Part shown: one piece after another, positions 43,893-52,588 of the stretch
Layout: every line of letters starts with the position of its first letter
Numbering within the stretch: the stretch's first letter is position 1
NCBI GenBank assembly: GCA_965207495.1
Contig: OZ242287.1
Location: forward strand, 3,162,001 to 3,226,000
From: Bin5 sp965207495
Lineage (GTDB): Bacteria; Chloroflexota; Anaerolineae; Caldilineales; Caldilineaceae
Reading direction: 5' to 3'
Length of the DNA stretch: 64,000 nucleotides
Position numbers and translations under genes: made by a program
The notes under the pieces: model-generated
Told to the model about the DNA's origin: nothing
The model's input: only the letters and a program-made list of their open reading frames with translations
Database searches by the model: none

Positions 43893-44690
43893 ATGCTGAC
43901 AGACGAGCAAAAAACACATTTTCATGCGTTGGGCTTTGTAAGAATAGAAGGCGCGCTCACTGCAGAAGAAGTTGATGAATTCTCATGGCGGTTCGACGAC
44001 ATCATCGCCCGTGGTGAAACCCAGGGCGATAGCTCAGATGCCGGCGCTCGTATCTTCCCGGACGGGCACCGCGTTATCCTCCCGCTGATCGAGGCCGATC
44101 CGTATTTCTACAACCTTCTGGATCATCCCAACCTGGCAGCCATTGCCGAAGACCTGTTGGGAGAAGATTGCATCTTCTACGGCAGTTCAGACGGGCAGAT
44201 TCACGATGGGGACACAAACTGGCATCGCGATGGCGGCTCCCCCGAAGGCGCGATCGAGGCCAAACTGACATTCTATCTGGACGAGGTAGCCCCAGGAAAA
44301 GGTTGCCTTAGCTTCATCCCCGGCAGCCACCTGTGGCCGCTCCATTTCAATGACCTGGAAAAGCAGATCGACGAACAGGTGCTCGGCTATCCGACTCAGG
44401 AGTTCCCTGGGCGTTACGACTTGCCCGCTGGCAAGGGAGACGTAATCGCCTTCCAGACTCGAATCTGGCACTCCTCATGGGGTGGCGGCGCCAACCGGCG
44501 TCAGATGGCCTGGATGATGCGCACGGCTCCGCGTATGCAATGGGAAATAGACAGCATTGCCAACTTTAACAAGTGGTATTCTGAGAAGTGGTCAAAGAGA
44601 ACAGGTCGGCTTATTTCGGACCGTCTGTTTGAAACGGCTGACCCACGGCGAATGAAGAAGATTCAGCTACTCAAGGATCTGGGAGTGTGA
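43893..44690 (+). CDS. PhyH-family dioxygenase linked to a CUT1 importer
   Basis: A 265-residue Fe(II)/2-oxoglutarate oxygenase. The facial triad is His111-x-Asp113 (NWHRDGG) and His193 (RIWHSSWGG), with Arg202 or Arg203 as 2-oxoglutarate anchor, and the 'CLSFIPGSH' strand (about 138-146). It is the last gene of the importer operon (99-base spacer, same strand, AAGGGAAAG before the ATG). It probably hydroxylates the imported compound or a derivative in the cytoplasm (inference). Its length and motif set are standard for the family. Confidence 0.87.
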   Translation: MLTDEQKTHFHALGFVRIEGALTAEEVDEFSWRFDDIIARGETQGDSSDAGARIFPDGHRVILPLIEADPYFYNLLDHPNLAAIAEDLLGEDCIFYGSSDGQIHDGDTNWHRDGGSPEGAIEAKLTFYLDEVAPGKGCLSFIPGSHLWPLHFNDLEKQIDEQVLGYPTQEFPGRYDLPAGKGDVIAFQTRIWHSSWGGGANRRQMAWMMRTAPRMQWEIDSIANFNKWYSEKWSKRTGRLISDRLFETADPRRMKKIQLLKDLGV

Positions 44691-45222
44691 GCATACCGTT
44701 TATGGATTCTGGTTCGGATGTTCCGGTTAATCCCGCAATTGGGCACAATTGCTGCCTCCTGGCAACGGACTGTCGAGTACTGCCTGTAGCCGCAAAGAAA
44801 GGATCGTCGCCTCGCCCTTGCCCGAACCTGAGCAGGGCGCCTTGACGGTCATCCCCTAATCAATGACGTGACACGAAACCCAACGCGCCATTTGGTGATG
44901 AATACGCAGGGGAGCAACGCGATGTCACCCTGCACACCTTTCCGCAGTCTGAAGATGTCCTGACCTCGCCTCATACCGTCGTCAAGAATGCGGAATTCTG
45001 GGAATACTCACTCCATCGACCGGTTAAGCAGTTGGTCCTACTGACGACTGGCGCGAATGCTTACTAGCCGTCTGATACTCTGGCTTTCCCACTTTCGAAC
45101 GTTTCCACTACAATAGTCCTTGGCATCCGATGCTCCCTCCTCTTGCTTCGTCAGAGCCGACCTTTGGCTATTGCATAACTCCGGAGTCTCCTTCCACCAT
45201 CAGCCCAATAGGAGAAACAAGA
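44691..45222. other. intergenic region before the second CUT1 operon
   Basis: About 530 bases. A perfect 7-bp inverted repeat, GCAATTG (44735-44741) and CAATTGC (44746-44752) with loop GGCA, lies 45 bases after the PhyH stop. A TACAAT box at 45109-45114 could be the -10 of the next operon, but its -35 region is poor. No gene was recognised. Confidence 0.45.
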
Positions 45223-46545
45223 ATGTCGAACTTGCAGAATGTAACCCGCCGCGATTTTTTGCGTTCAGCCGGTCTGGGAACAGCCGGCCTCGCCCTCGCC
45301 GCCTGCGCCGCGCCCGCAGCGCCGGCAGGAGATGATTCTGCCGCCGAGTCCGGCGCATCGCCGTCCCAGGAGCCGGTCACTGTCACACTCATTTCCTGGT
45401 GGAACCATCCCTTCCGCGACCTGATGCCCGCCTTCAATGATATCCATCCAGATATCCAAGTCGAATTCACTGACTCCGGCACGGGCTACGCTGAGAAAGT
45501 CATGACCGCTATGGTCTCCGGCTCCGAATTGACCGATATCGTCGGCAGCCAGGACTTCAACCTACCTCTTTGGGCGGCCACTGGCGGCATGGCCGACCTA
45601 ACCGACCACATGGCGCCGCACCAGGATAGGATCGTCCCTTATAAGCTCAGCCTTGGTGTCTACGAAGGCAAGAATTACGGCGTTCCTTGGGATGGGTCGC
45701 CCTGCCTTCTGTATTACCGCCGCGATATCACCGAACAGTATGGCATCGATCCGACTGCCATCAGCAGTTACGAGGACTGGCAGGCCGCGGGAGAAGAGTT
45801 GTCAGCTGCCTCCGACGGTGAAAACCGGCTCTGGGGCATTACAAAGAACAACTATTTCCCCTGGCTCAGTTGGACTTGGCAACGAGGCGGCGGCATTTAC
45901 GACTTACAACTCCAGAACGTAATTGTCGATCAACCAGAAGCGGTCCAATCACTAGCCTTTCTTAAGACTCTTTGGGATTCTGATGCAGTATTCCAGGACT
46001 TTTCGTGGGACATCGGACTGGCCTCTTACAAAGACGGCTCCTCTGCAATCTTCCCTGGCGCCATCTGGTTGGCAGGCAGTATCGAAGCTAACGCGCCCGA
46101 AACCTCTGGTCAGTGGGCAGTTACCCAATTGCCGGCGTGGATGGAAGGTGGCAGCCGCGCCTTTACCTGGGGCGGCTCCCAGCTGTGCATCCTCGAGACC
46201 AGCAAGAATAAAGCCGAAGCGTTCACTTTCCTTGAGTATTCCCAGCTGTCACAGGCAGGCCAGGAGGTTCTCTGGACGTCCGGGGCCCTCTTCCCAGTTC
46301 TCCACGAGGCGGTCGACTGGCCCATCATGAACGAGCCCGTCGAATTCTACGGGGGACAGGTCGCTCTAAGAATGTACGCCGAAGTCAACTCCGCCGTTCG
46401 ACCATTCGTCTGGGGCGAAGGTTGGTCAGAATCGTGGGATGTTCTCGTTCAGGCGCAAAGCCAAGTCCTCGATGGCGACATGGGAGCTGAAGATGCTCTA
46501 GCCGCGGCCGCACAAGAAATCCGAGACCTGCAAGGCCTGGGCTAA
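45223..46545 (+). CDS. CUT1-type extracellular solute-binding lipoprotein, family 1
   Basis: A 440-residue exported binding protein. The ATG at 45223 is preferred because AGGAG lies about 9 bases upstream; an in-frame ATG at 45130 would put 31 unrelated residues before the leader. The twin-arginine-like leader TRRDFLRS and lipobox ending at Cys28 (LAAC) predict export and anchoring. Family 1 features include 'TVTLISWWNHPFRDLMPAFNDIHPDIQVEF' (read in parts) and 'AEAFTFLEYSQLSQAGQEVL'. It is the first gene of a four-gene operon: binding protein, MalF-like, MalG-like, PhyH. The ligand is unknown. Confidence 0.88.
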   Translation: MSNLQNVTRRDFLRSAGLGTAGLALAACAAPAAPAGDDSAAESGASPSQEPVTVTLISWWNHPFRDLMPAFNDIHPDIQVEFTDSGTGYAEKVMTAMVSGSELTDIVGSQDFNLPLWAATGGMADLTDHMAPHQDRIVPYKLSLGVYEGKNYGVPWDGSPCLLYYRRDITEQYGIDPTAISSYEDWQAAGEELSAASDGENRLWGITKNNYFPWLSWTWQRGGGIYDLQLQNVIVDQPEAVQSLAFLKTLWDSDAVFQDFSWDIGLASYKDGSSAIFPGAIWLAGSIEANAPETSGQWAVTQLPAWMEGGSRAFTWGGSQLCILETSKNKAEAFTFLEYSQLSQAGQEVLWTSGALFPVLHEAVDWPIMNEPVEFYGGQVALRMYAEVNSAVRPFVWGEGWSESWDVLVQAQSQVLDGDMGAEDALAAAAQEIRDLQGLG

Positions 46546-46561
46546 TCGAAATAGCAATAAT

Positions 46562-46609
46562 ACCGGTCCGACGCTCGCACACTTATCAATCCCGCGCGCG
46601 TCGGCCGGT
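46562..46609 (+). promoter_or_regulatory. Intercistronic stem-loop after the second CUT1 binding-protein gene
   Basis: ACCGGTCCGACGC (46562-46574) pairs with GCGTCGGCCGGT (46598-46609) over 12 bp with one bulged T and a 23-base loop. It lies 16 bases after the stop and 85 before the permease start. Confidence 0.75.
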
Positions 46610-46694
46610 GCTTTGTACCACAGTCAAGCCGACTGTTTCGCGCTGGAGCGCCATAGCAGTCCCCTCTGTCGCCATGCTCTAAAGGAACACGAAA

Positions 46695-47627
46695 ATGGGA
46701 GTGGCAACCACCCCCTCAACCCTTGGACCTGCATCGCCTCCCCCTAGGTCTCGCTATTTCATCTGGGAAAAAACCGCTCCATACGTTTTCATCTCGCCAT
46801 TTTTTATCCTCTTTGGTATATTCGGCGCTTTTCCCATCCTATTCGCCATCTGGATTAGCTTCCAGGACTGGAAAAGTGTTCGCGCCAATGAATTCGTGGG
46901 CTTCAAGAATTACGCACGCCTACTCACCGACAACAATTTCCATATTGCGCTCTCGAATACTGTCATCCTCGGTGTTCTAGTCGTCCCATTGATGATCATT
47001 TTCAGCCTCAGCCTTGCCAACGTGCTCAATCGGCCTATTCGCGGTCGATCCATCTATCGCACGGCTTACTTTTTGCCCGTCGTTACTTCGCTTGTCGTTG
47101 TTGGCATACTCTTCGACTTCTTTCTCGGCTCCGTCTACAGCCCTCTTGGATCAGTGCTGCAGATCTTCGACATCGAGTATAAGGGACTTCTGAACCAACC
47201 GGTCTATGTCAAGCCCGCCATCCTAATCATGATTCTCTGGCGCTGGGTCGGCTACAACATGATGATCATGCTTGCCGGCCTGCAAAGCATCCCTGCTGAG
47301 CTCTACGAAGCCGCCCGCATGGACGGCGCCAGCGGGCTGCAGGCATTCCTTCATATCACTGTACCGCTTATGCGCCGTGTCATCGCCTTTGCCGCCATCC
47401 TTTCTACAATTGGCATGTTCAACATCTTTGAAGAAGCCTACATGCTTGTAGGTGTCGGCGGCGGAGTCGACCGTGCAGGACTGCTTATGGGTCTCATCAT
47501 TTATAGACAGGCTTTTGTCAGCTTTAAGTTTGGTTATGCCTCCGCGCTCGCCTATGCAAACGCAGTCATTATTATCGCACTCTCATTCCTACAAATCTTT
47601 GCCAGCGAACGCGCCGCTGCCGAATAA
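46695..47627 (+). CDS. CUT1-type carbohydrate ABC permease (MalF-like)
   Basis: A 310-residue inner-membrane permease with six hydrophobic segments; the first starts at YVFISPFFILFGIFGAFPIL. The EAA loop is PAELYEAARMDGASGLQAFL (about 198-217). AAAGGAA lies about 9 bases before the ATG. It pairs with the MalG-like protein encoded 28 bases downstream and receives substrate from the lipoprotein encoded upstream. Confidence 0.88.
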   Translation: MGVATTPSTLGPASPPPRSRYFIWEKTAPYVFISPFFILFGIFGAFPILFAIWISFQDWKSVRANEFVGFKNYARLLTDNNFHIALSNTVILGVLVVPLMIIFSLSLANVLNRPIRGRSIYRTAYFLPVVTSLVVVGILFDFFLGSVYSPLGSVLQIFDIEYKGLLNQPVYVKPAILIMILWRWVGYNMMIMLAGLQSIPAELYEAARMDGASGLQAFLHITVPLMRRVIAFAAILSTIGMFNIFEEAYMLVGVGGGVDRAGLLMGLIIYRQAFVSFKFGYASALAYANAVIIIALSFLQIFASERAAAE

Positions 47628-47655
47628 ATGAAGCTCCGAGGAAGAACTGCTCCAA

Positions 47656-48576
47656 ATGGGCCATGAAGCCGAAGCCATCGCAGCCGGACCCGACACCGGT
47701 CCTTCTATCCGTTGGAGAAGGCCATCACTGGGCCAATTCCTAACCCATTTCTGCCTTATCATTGCACTCCTCATCTTTATTTTTCCCTTCTACTGGATGG
47801 TCGCCTCCTCCCTTAAACCACTGGCTGACATCTACGTTGTTCCCGTGCAATTCTGGCCTACAAGCCCCACCTTCAATAATTACCTGGAAATTGCAGGCCT
47901 GATTCAGTCGGACGAAATTGACTTCCGCGGCGGAATCTCCTTGTCCCGTACTTTCCTGAATAGCACATTCATCGCTGTAGTAAACACTGTCGGCAATGTC
48001 TTTCTAGCTTCACTAGCCGGCTATGCCTTCGCCAAGCTGCGCTTCAAAGGGCGAAACGCGCTCTTTCTCTCCATGTTGGCCACCATGATGATCCCAAACA
48101 GCGTCGGCCTCGTCCCCAACTACCTGATCATGGCCTGGTTGAAGTGGATCAACACCTGGTACCCGCTCATCATCCCCGGCCTTGCCACCCCCTTCGCAGT
48201 TTTCTGGATGCGCCAATACATGACCACGGTACCCGATGAGATGATTGAAGCCGCCCGCATCGACGGCTGCGGCCCCTTCGCCACCTACTGGCGCGTCGTT
48301 GCGCCCGTCGTCCTACCCGGCATGGCCGCCCTCGCCATTTTCTCTTTCATGGGTCACTGGAACGCCTTTATGGGTCCGTTGATATACCTAAACAAGCCGG
48401 AACTGTACACGCTACCGCTATTTCTTGCCGTATTGGATTCGGGCGTATCAGGCCGGCCTGTTCCACTCCATCTCATTTTCACGGCCTCCTTTGTTTCCAT
48501 CCTACCAATCCTGCTCATTTTCCTGTTTGCACAGCGCTATTTTATCGCCGGCCTGACCGCTGGCAGCATCAAGTAA
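47656..48576 (+). CDS. CUT1-type carbohydrate ABC permease (MalG-like)
   Basis: A 306-residue inner-membrane permease. The EAA loop is PDEMIEAARIDGCGPFATYW (about 195-214) and the protein ends with the family's 'LFAQRYFIAGLTAGSIK'. The first membrane segment contains 'IFPFYWMVASSLKP', the usual MalG start. It lies between the MalF-like gene and a PhyH-like gene, with gaps of 28 and 36 bases, so the four genes are almost certainly co-transcribed. Confidence 0.88.
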   Translation: MGHEAEAIAAGPDTGPSIRWRRPSLGQFLTHFCLIIALLIFIFPFYWMVASSLKPLADIYVVPVQFWPTSPTFNNYLEIAGLIQSDEIDFRGGISLSRTFLNSTFIAVVNTVGNVFLASLAGYAFAKLRFKGRNALFLSMLATMMIPNSVGLVPNYLIMAWLKWINTWYPLIIPGLATPFAVFWMRQYMTTVPDEMIEAARIDGCGPFATYWRVVAPVVLPGMAALAIFSFMGHWNAFMGPLIYLNKPELYTLPLFLAVLDSGVSGRPVPLHLIFTASFVSILPILLIFLFAQRYFIAGLTAGSIK

Positions 48577-48612
48577 ACCGCAATTCAAACTTTGAAATCC
48601 GGAATCTGAACT

Positions 48613-49500
48613 ATGAAACTAACGATGGGGAAACACGATCTCGAGATGGGAGGACGATATCTCGATGAACTACGGGATTCGACCGCCGACAGGGAGGACA
48701 TGCCTGCCCTGCGCAGTCGTCTGCAGGATGAAGGCTATTTGCTCATTCGCGGTTTGCACGACCGGCAGAAAGTTAAAGAGGCCCGCCGCGTCGTACTCGA
48801 GAATCTGGAACAGGCCGAGCAACTCGCGCCCGGCGCATCCCTCATGGATGGCGTAATCGCCGAAGGTAAACGCGGCAAGTTCTACGGCGGCTCCAAAGCA
48901 GTCACACACACGCCAGAGTTCCTTGAAGTCGTCGAAGCCCCTAGCCTGATGCAGTTCTTTGCCGAATACCTCGAAGGCCCCAGCCTTACCTACGACTTCA
49001 AATGGCTGCGCGTAGTCCCAAACGGCGCCTTCACCGGCGCCCATTACGACATCGTCTACATGGGCCGCGGCACCCAGAACGTCTTCACCGTATGGACGCC
49101 CCTCGGCGACCTGCCCTACGATATGGGCCCACTCGCCCTACTTGTCGGCTCCCACCGCTTCGATCGCATCAGGCAGACCTATGGCGAAATGGACGTTGAC
49201 CGCGATAAAGTAACCGGCTGGTTCTCCAACGACCCCGTCGAGCTCGTCGATACCTATGGCGGTCAGTGGCGCAGCGCCGAATTCGAAATGGGCGACGCCC
49301 TCATTTTCGGCATGTACACCATGCACGGCTCCCTCACCAACACAACCGGACGCTTCCGCCTCAGTTGCGATACCCGCTACCAGCGCGCCGACGAACCGGT
49401 CGACGAACGCTGGATCGGCGAGAACCCGATCGCACATTACGCCTGGATGAAGGGCGAAACCGTCCCCATGGAGCAAGCCCGCCAACGTTGGGGCGTCTGA
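48613..49500 (+). CDS. PhyH-family dioxygenase linked to the second CUT1 importer
   Basis: A 295-residue PhyH-superfamily oxygenase. Candidate iron ligands are His144 and Asp146 (GAHYDIVYM) and distal His238 (YTMHGSLTN), with Arg247 or Arg249 for 2-oxoglutarate. The sequence is clearly different from the PhyH protein at 43893, so the two operons did not arise by simple recent duplication. It is the final gene of the importer operon, 36 bases after the MalG-like gene. A cytoplasmic hydroxylase for the imported substrate is the best guess. The ATG at 48613 lacks a strong ribosome site; Met5 or Met12 are alternatives. Confidence 0.82.
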   Translation: MKLTMGKHDLEMGGRYLDELRDSTADREDMPALRSRLQDEGYLLIRGLHDRQKVKEARRVVLENLEQAEQLAPGASLMDGVIAEGKRGKFYGGSKAVTHTPEFLEVVEAPSLMQFFAEYLEGPSLTYDFKWLRVVPNGAFTGAHYDIVYMGRGTQNVFTVWTPLGDLPYDMGPLALLVGSHRFDRIRQTYGEMDVDRDKVTGWFSNDPVELVDTYGGQWRSAEFEMGDALIFGMYTMHGSLTNTTGRFRLSCDTRYQRADEPVDERWIGENPIAHYAWMKGETVPMEQARQRWGV

Positions 49501-49508
49501 ACGCGAAA

Positions 49509-49549
49509 GCCGCCTGGGAATGACTGTCGCTGAACAGCACCCAGGCGGC
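49509..49549. terminator. bidirectional hairpin between convergent genes
   Basis: GCCGCCTGGG (49509-49518) pairs perfectly with CCCAGGCGGC (49540-49549) over a 21-base loop. It lies between the plus-strand PhyH stop and the minus-strand argJ stop, so it can end transcripts from both sides. No T-run is present. Confidence 0.65.
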
Positions 49550-49611
49550 ATGAATCTCCCGCTTTCTATTCTAGACTTCATCTCGTGCCAACAGGACACA
49601 TATGGAAGACT

Positions 49612-50868
49612 TTACGTTCTGTACTCCGCGTTGATAGACACGTAGTCGTAACTGAAATCGCAGGTCCAGACCGTTGCTGCCCCGCTCCCCAGTCCAAGCG
49701 AAACCCGAACACTGATCTCGCTCACTGCAAAGATCGCTGAGGCATCAGCCTCCTCGTAGGCCGTCGGCGTGCCGGCGTCTACCAGTTGCAGTTCTGGATT
49801 GCCCGCCTCTGGTTGGCCGGCAGCGATGAACAGGTGCGCCTTGGTTGGGTCCACAGTGGCTCCTGAATACCCGACCGCACACAGTATGCGCCCCCAGTTG
49901 GCATCATGTCCAAAGAAAGCCGTTTTCACCAAGGGGCTCTTGGCGATCGAATTGGCAACTGTGTGAGCCTCGTCGTCGCTGACCGCGCCTTCAATTTGGA
50001 TAGTCACGAATTTCGTCACGCCCTCGCCGTTGCGAACAATCAGTTTCGCTAGCTCCATCGAGGCCGCCGTCAGCGCATCCACAAACGCGTCGTAATCCGC
50101 GCCCTTGCTGGTAATCTCGGAGTTCCCGGCCGCGCCATTGGCGAGCACGAGCACCGTGTCGTTTGTACTCGTATCGCCGTCAATGCTGATGCGGTTGAAA
50201 CTATGGCTGACCGCATCAGCCAGCGCCTCCTGCAGGAGCGGCTGCGCGATCGCAACATCTGTCGCCAGAGTCGCAAGCATCGTGGCCATGTTGGGGTGAA
50301 TCATACCTGCCCCTTTGCCGATTCCTGTTACCGTCACCTTCGTCCCGTCAATATCCGCCTGACCGGATGCCCACTTGGGAAAGACATCCGTCGTCATGAT
50401 AGCCTCGGCCGCTTCTTCCCAGCCGTCTGGCCGCAACTTGGCCGCAACTTCAGGTATGCCAGCTTCAACTACGCCAATCGGCAGTTGCACGCCGATCACG
50501 CCCGTACTCATTACAAAGGCAGTATTGTCGGTGCTGCCCAGACTCTTCTCTGCGGCCTCTGCCATGCGGCGGGCATTGGCGTTACCTTCGGCGCTCGTAC
50601 AAGCGTTGGCATTGCCGCTGTTGACGACGACGCCATGCGTCCCCTCAGGATTCAACTGTAGCAGATCTCTATCATACAGAACTGGCGCAGCCGGAAATGC
50701 ATTTTGTGTAAAGACTGCCGCGGCCTTGCAAGGCGCCGGGCTGGCGATTAACGCCAGGTCCAGCGCCCCCGTCGGCTTTATTCCACAGTGAATCCCTGCC
50801 GTGTCGAATCCCTGCACGGGAATTGGTGGCGATGACGGCCCCGCAAAAGCATGTTCTTTCTCAGACAT
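49612..50868 (-). CDS. argJ: Glutamate N-acetyltransferase / amino-acid N-acetyltransferase ArgJ
   Basis: A 418-residue cytoplasmic enzyme of arginine synthesis that moves the acetyl group from N-acetylornithine to glutamate, and in bifunctional forms also makes N-acetylglutamate from acetyl-CoA. The precursor cleaves itself at the Ala-Thr bond in KGAGMIHPNMATML; this motif is intact. 'VVNSGNANACTSAEG' and 'SFNRISIDGDTSTNDTV' are further family segments. The ATG at 50868 (MSEKEHAF) has GGAG 7-8 bases upstream and is preferred to the one at 50898. It follows argG by 91 bases on the same strand, so the two form an arginine operon. Confidence 0.93.
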   Translation of the reverse strand: MSEKEHAFAGPSSPPIPVQGFDTAGIHCGIKPTGALDLALIASPAPCKAAAVFTQNAFPAAPVLYDRDLLQLNPEGTHGVVVNSGNANACTSAEGNANARRMAEAAEKSLGSTDNTAFVMSTGVIGVQLPIGVVEAGIPEVAAKLRPDGWEEAAEAIMTTDVFPKWASGQADIDGTKVTVTGIGKGAGMIHPNMATMLATLATDVAIAQPLLQEALADAVSHSFNRISIDGDTSTNDTVLVLANGAAGNSEITSKGADYDAFVDALTAASMELAKLIVRNGEGVTKFVTIQIEGAVSDDEAHTVANSIAKSPLVKTAFFGHDANWGRILCAVGYSGATVDPTKAHLFIAAGQPEAGNPELQLVDAGTPTAYEEADASAIFAVSEISVRVSLGLGSGAATVWTCDFSYDYVSINAEYRT

Positions 50869-50959
50869 ATCTGTCTCCAAGTATTTTGAATGTACCAAGA
50901 GCTGTTTGAGCCCTAACTGCTGTTTATCGACTTCTGCCAGTTGCTCCGACCAGTGACGT

Positions 50960-52243
50960 TTAATCCCTTTTGATCCAATCTCCTTCTGCTGTCGCAGCCC
51001 CCTCCGGCGAGGGCGGCATAGAATCCGCGGGGTGCTCCTCTCTTAACAGCGCCTCGACTTTCAGAGGCAGCCCGAACAGTCGAATGAAACCCTCCGCGTC
51101 GGCTTGGTTGTAGACGTCGTCTTCGTCAAAAGTGACGTAGTCCTCACGGTATAGGCTATGAGGCGATCTGCGCCCAACCAACATCGCGTTGCCCTTGTAG
51201 AGCTTTAGGCGTACTGTACCGCTGATCGCTTTCTCAGTCTCCCGCACAAACGCGTCCAGTGCCTTGCGCAGGGGAGTGAACCACTGGCCGTTGTAAACCA
51301 ATTCGGCGTAGCGTAGACCAACTTGCTGCTTCCAATGCAACGTGTCTTTATCCAGGCACAACTGCTCCAGCGCGGCATGCGCCTTATATAAAATCGTACC
51401 GCCTGGGGTCTCGTAGACGCCTCGGCTCTTCATTCCTACTAGGCGGTTCTCAACCAGGTCGACGCGACCGATGCCGTGGAGGCAGCCGATTTCGTTGAGC
51501 TGCTGAACCAGCTCGACCGGCCCCATCGCGGCACCGTTCAGGCGTTCAGGAAACCCTCGGCGGAAATAGACTTCCACGTATCCCGGCTCATCGGGTGCCT
51601 CCTCCGGTGAGCGCGTCCATTCAAACATGTCGGCTGGAGGCTCTGTCCACGGGTCTTCCAACGGCCCTCCTTCGTTACTCAGGTGCCAGAGATTTCGGTC
51701 TTGGCTGTAAATGCGGTCGGCCGACGCCTTCACTGGAACGTTGTGCTCCTCAGCGTAATCCAGCGCATCCGAGCGCCCCCGAATATCCCATTCCCGCCAC
51801 GGCGCGATGATCTTCAGCTTCGGATTCAACGCCATCACCGTCAACTCAAATCGCACCTGGTCGTTGCCCTTCCCTGTCGCGCCGTGAGAAACCGCGTCCG
51901 CGCCCTCAAGTTGCGCAATCTCCACCAGCCTCTTGGCGATAAGGGGTCGCGCGAACGAGGTGCCCAGCAGATAGTCGCGCTCGTAAATCGCGCCAGCCTG
52001 CATCGTCGGAAATACGAAGTCGGTCAGGAACTCGGCCCGCAGGTCCTCAACGTAACATCGCGTGGCTCCGGAAGCGATCGCCTTTTCCTCCAGACCGTCC
52101 AACTCCTCCTCCTGGCCCAGGTTGGCGCAGAAACAGATGACTTCGCAACCGTAGTTGTTCTTAAGCCACGGAACAATCACGCTCGTATCCAGGCCGCCTG
52201 AATAGGCGAGCACTGCCTTTCTGACAGATCCTATAGCAGCCAT
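50960..52243 (-). CDS. argG: Argininosuccinate synthase
   Basis: A 427-residue cytoplasmic enzyme that joins citrulline and aspartate using ATP to make argininosuccinate. The N-type ATP pyrophosphatase P-loop AYSGGLDTS lies at about residues 12-20; 'GATGKGNDQVRFE' and 'ADRIYSQDRNLWHLSNEGG' are typical of the family. The ATG at 52243 (MAAIGS) has AAAGGAG about 7 bases upstream; an upstream in-frame start would add six residues. About 25 C-terminal residues form an acidic, Pro/Ser-rich tail beyond the usual end. A leader of up to about 345 bases with several hairpins precedes it. Confidence 0.94.
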   Translation of the reverse strand: MAAIGSVRKAVLAYSGGLDTSVIVPWLKNNYGCEVICFCANLGQEEELDGLEEKAIASGATRCYVEDLRAEFLTDFVFPTMQAGAIYERDYLLGTSFARPLIAKRLVEIAQLEGADAVSHGATGKGNDQVRFELTVMALNPKLKIIAPWREWDIRGRSDALDYAEEHNVPVKASADRIYSQDRNLWHLSNEGGPLEDPWTEPPADMFEWTRSPEEAPDEPGYVEVYFRRGFPERLNGAAMGPVELVQQLNEIGCLHGIGRVDLVENRLVGMKSRGVYETPGGTILYKAHAALEQLCLDKDTLHWKQQVGLRYAELVYNGQWFTPLRKALDAFVRETEKAISGTVRLKLYKGNAMLVGRRSPHSLYREDYVTFDEDDVYNQADAEGFIRLFGLPLKVEALLREEHPADSMPPSPEGAATAEGDWIKRD

Positions 52244-52588
52244 ACACACTCCTTTATCCACTGGGTGGCTCGTCTGTAGACTTTGCCGTTACTCTGCAGT
52301 CCTGATGAAAAAAAACTACCGCCAAGCTAGCGTCTCTTTCGCTTACGTGTTAGGTGCCCAAACAAAAATGCCACTTCGGGCATTCCGAAGCGGCTTACGG
52401 GAAACGAGCGAAGAGTGCTACGTACTGCAACAGCCTTCCTTCAGGAACGCTGCTGTCGATCTTTGCGCCCGCTTCCCGCGGGCCTCCTCCTCGCAATTTC
52501 GGGACTATGGTGCGTCATTCTCGAGAAATGTCTCACTGACTCTAGACTTACAGCCTTGAAGCAAGGCTAACGTAATTGATAGGCAAAG
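52244..52588 (-). promoter_or_regulatory. Structured leader upstream of argG
   Basis: On the minus strand this region holds three stable hairpins in order: 52483-52467 (GCCCGC/GCGGGC), 52455-52428 (7-bp plus 4-bp stem with an internal mismatch) and 52394-52370, the last followed by T5. A TTGACT box at 52592-52587 with a TAGCCT box 17 bases on (52569-52564) could start a separate argG transcript within the P450 3' end. The arrangement fits transcription attenuation, but termination of the upstream operon explains the hairpins as well. No T-box antiterminator sequence was seen. Confidence 0.5.
52361..52394 (-). terminator. Intrinsic terminator in the P450-argG interval
   Basis: GCCGCTTCGG (52394-52385) pairs with CCGAAGTGGC (52379-52370) over 10 bp with one G-T pair and a 5-base loop, followed by ATTTTTGTT on the minus strand (52369-52361). 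This is a standard Rho-independent terminator layout, lying about 195 bases after the P450 stop and 118 before the argG start. Confidence 0.75.

Noticed and set aside
52305..52559. 84-codon plus-strand frame starting MKKNYRQ
   Set aside because: It lies across the hairpins of the argG leader and encodes no recognisable protein.
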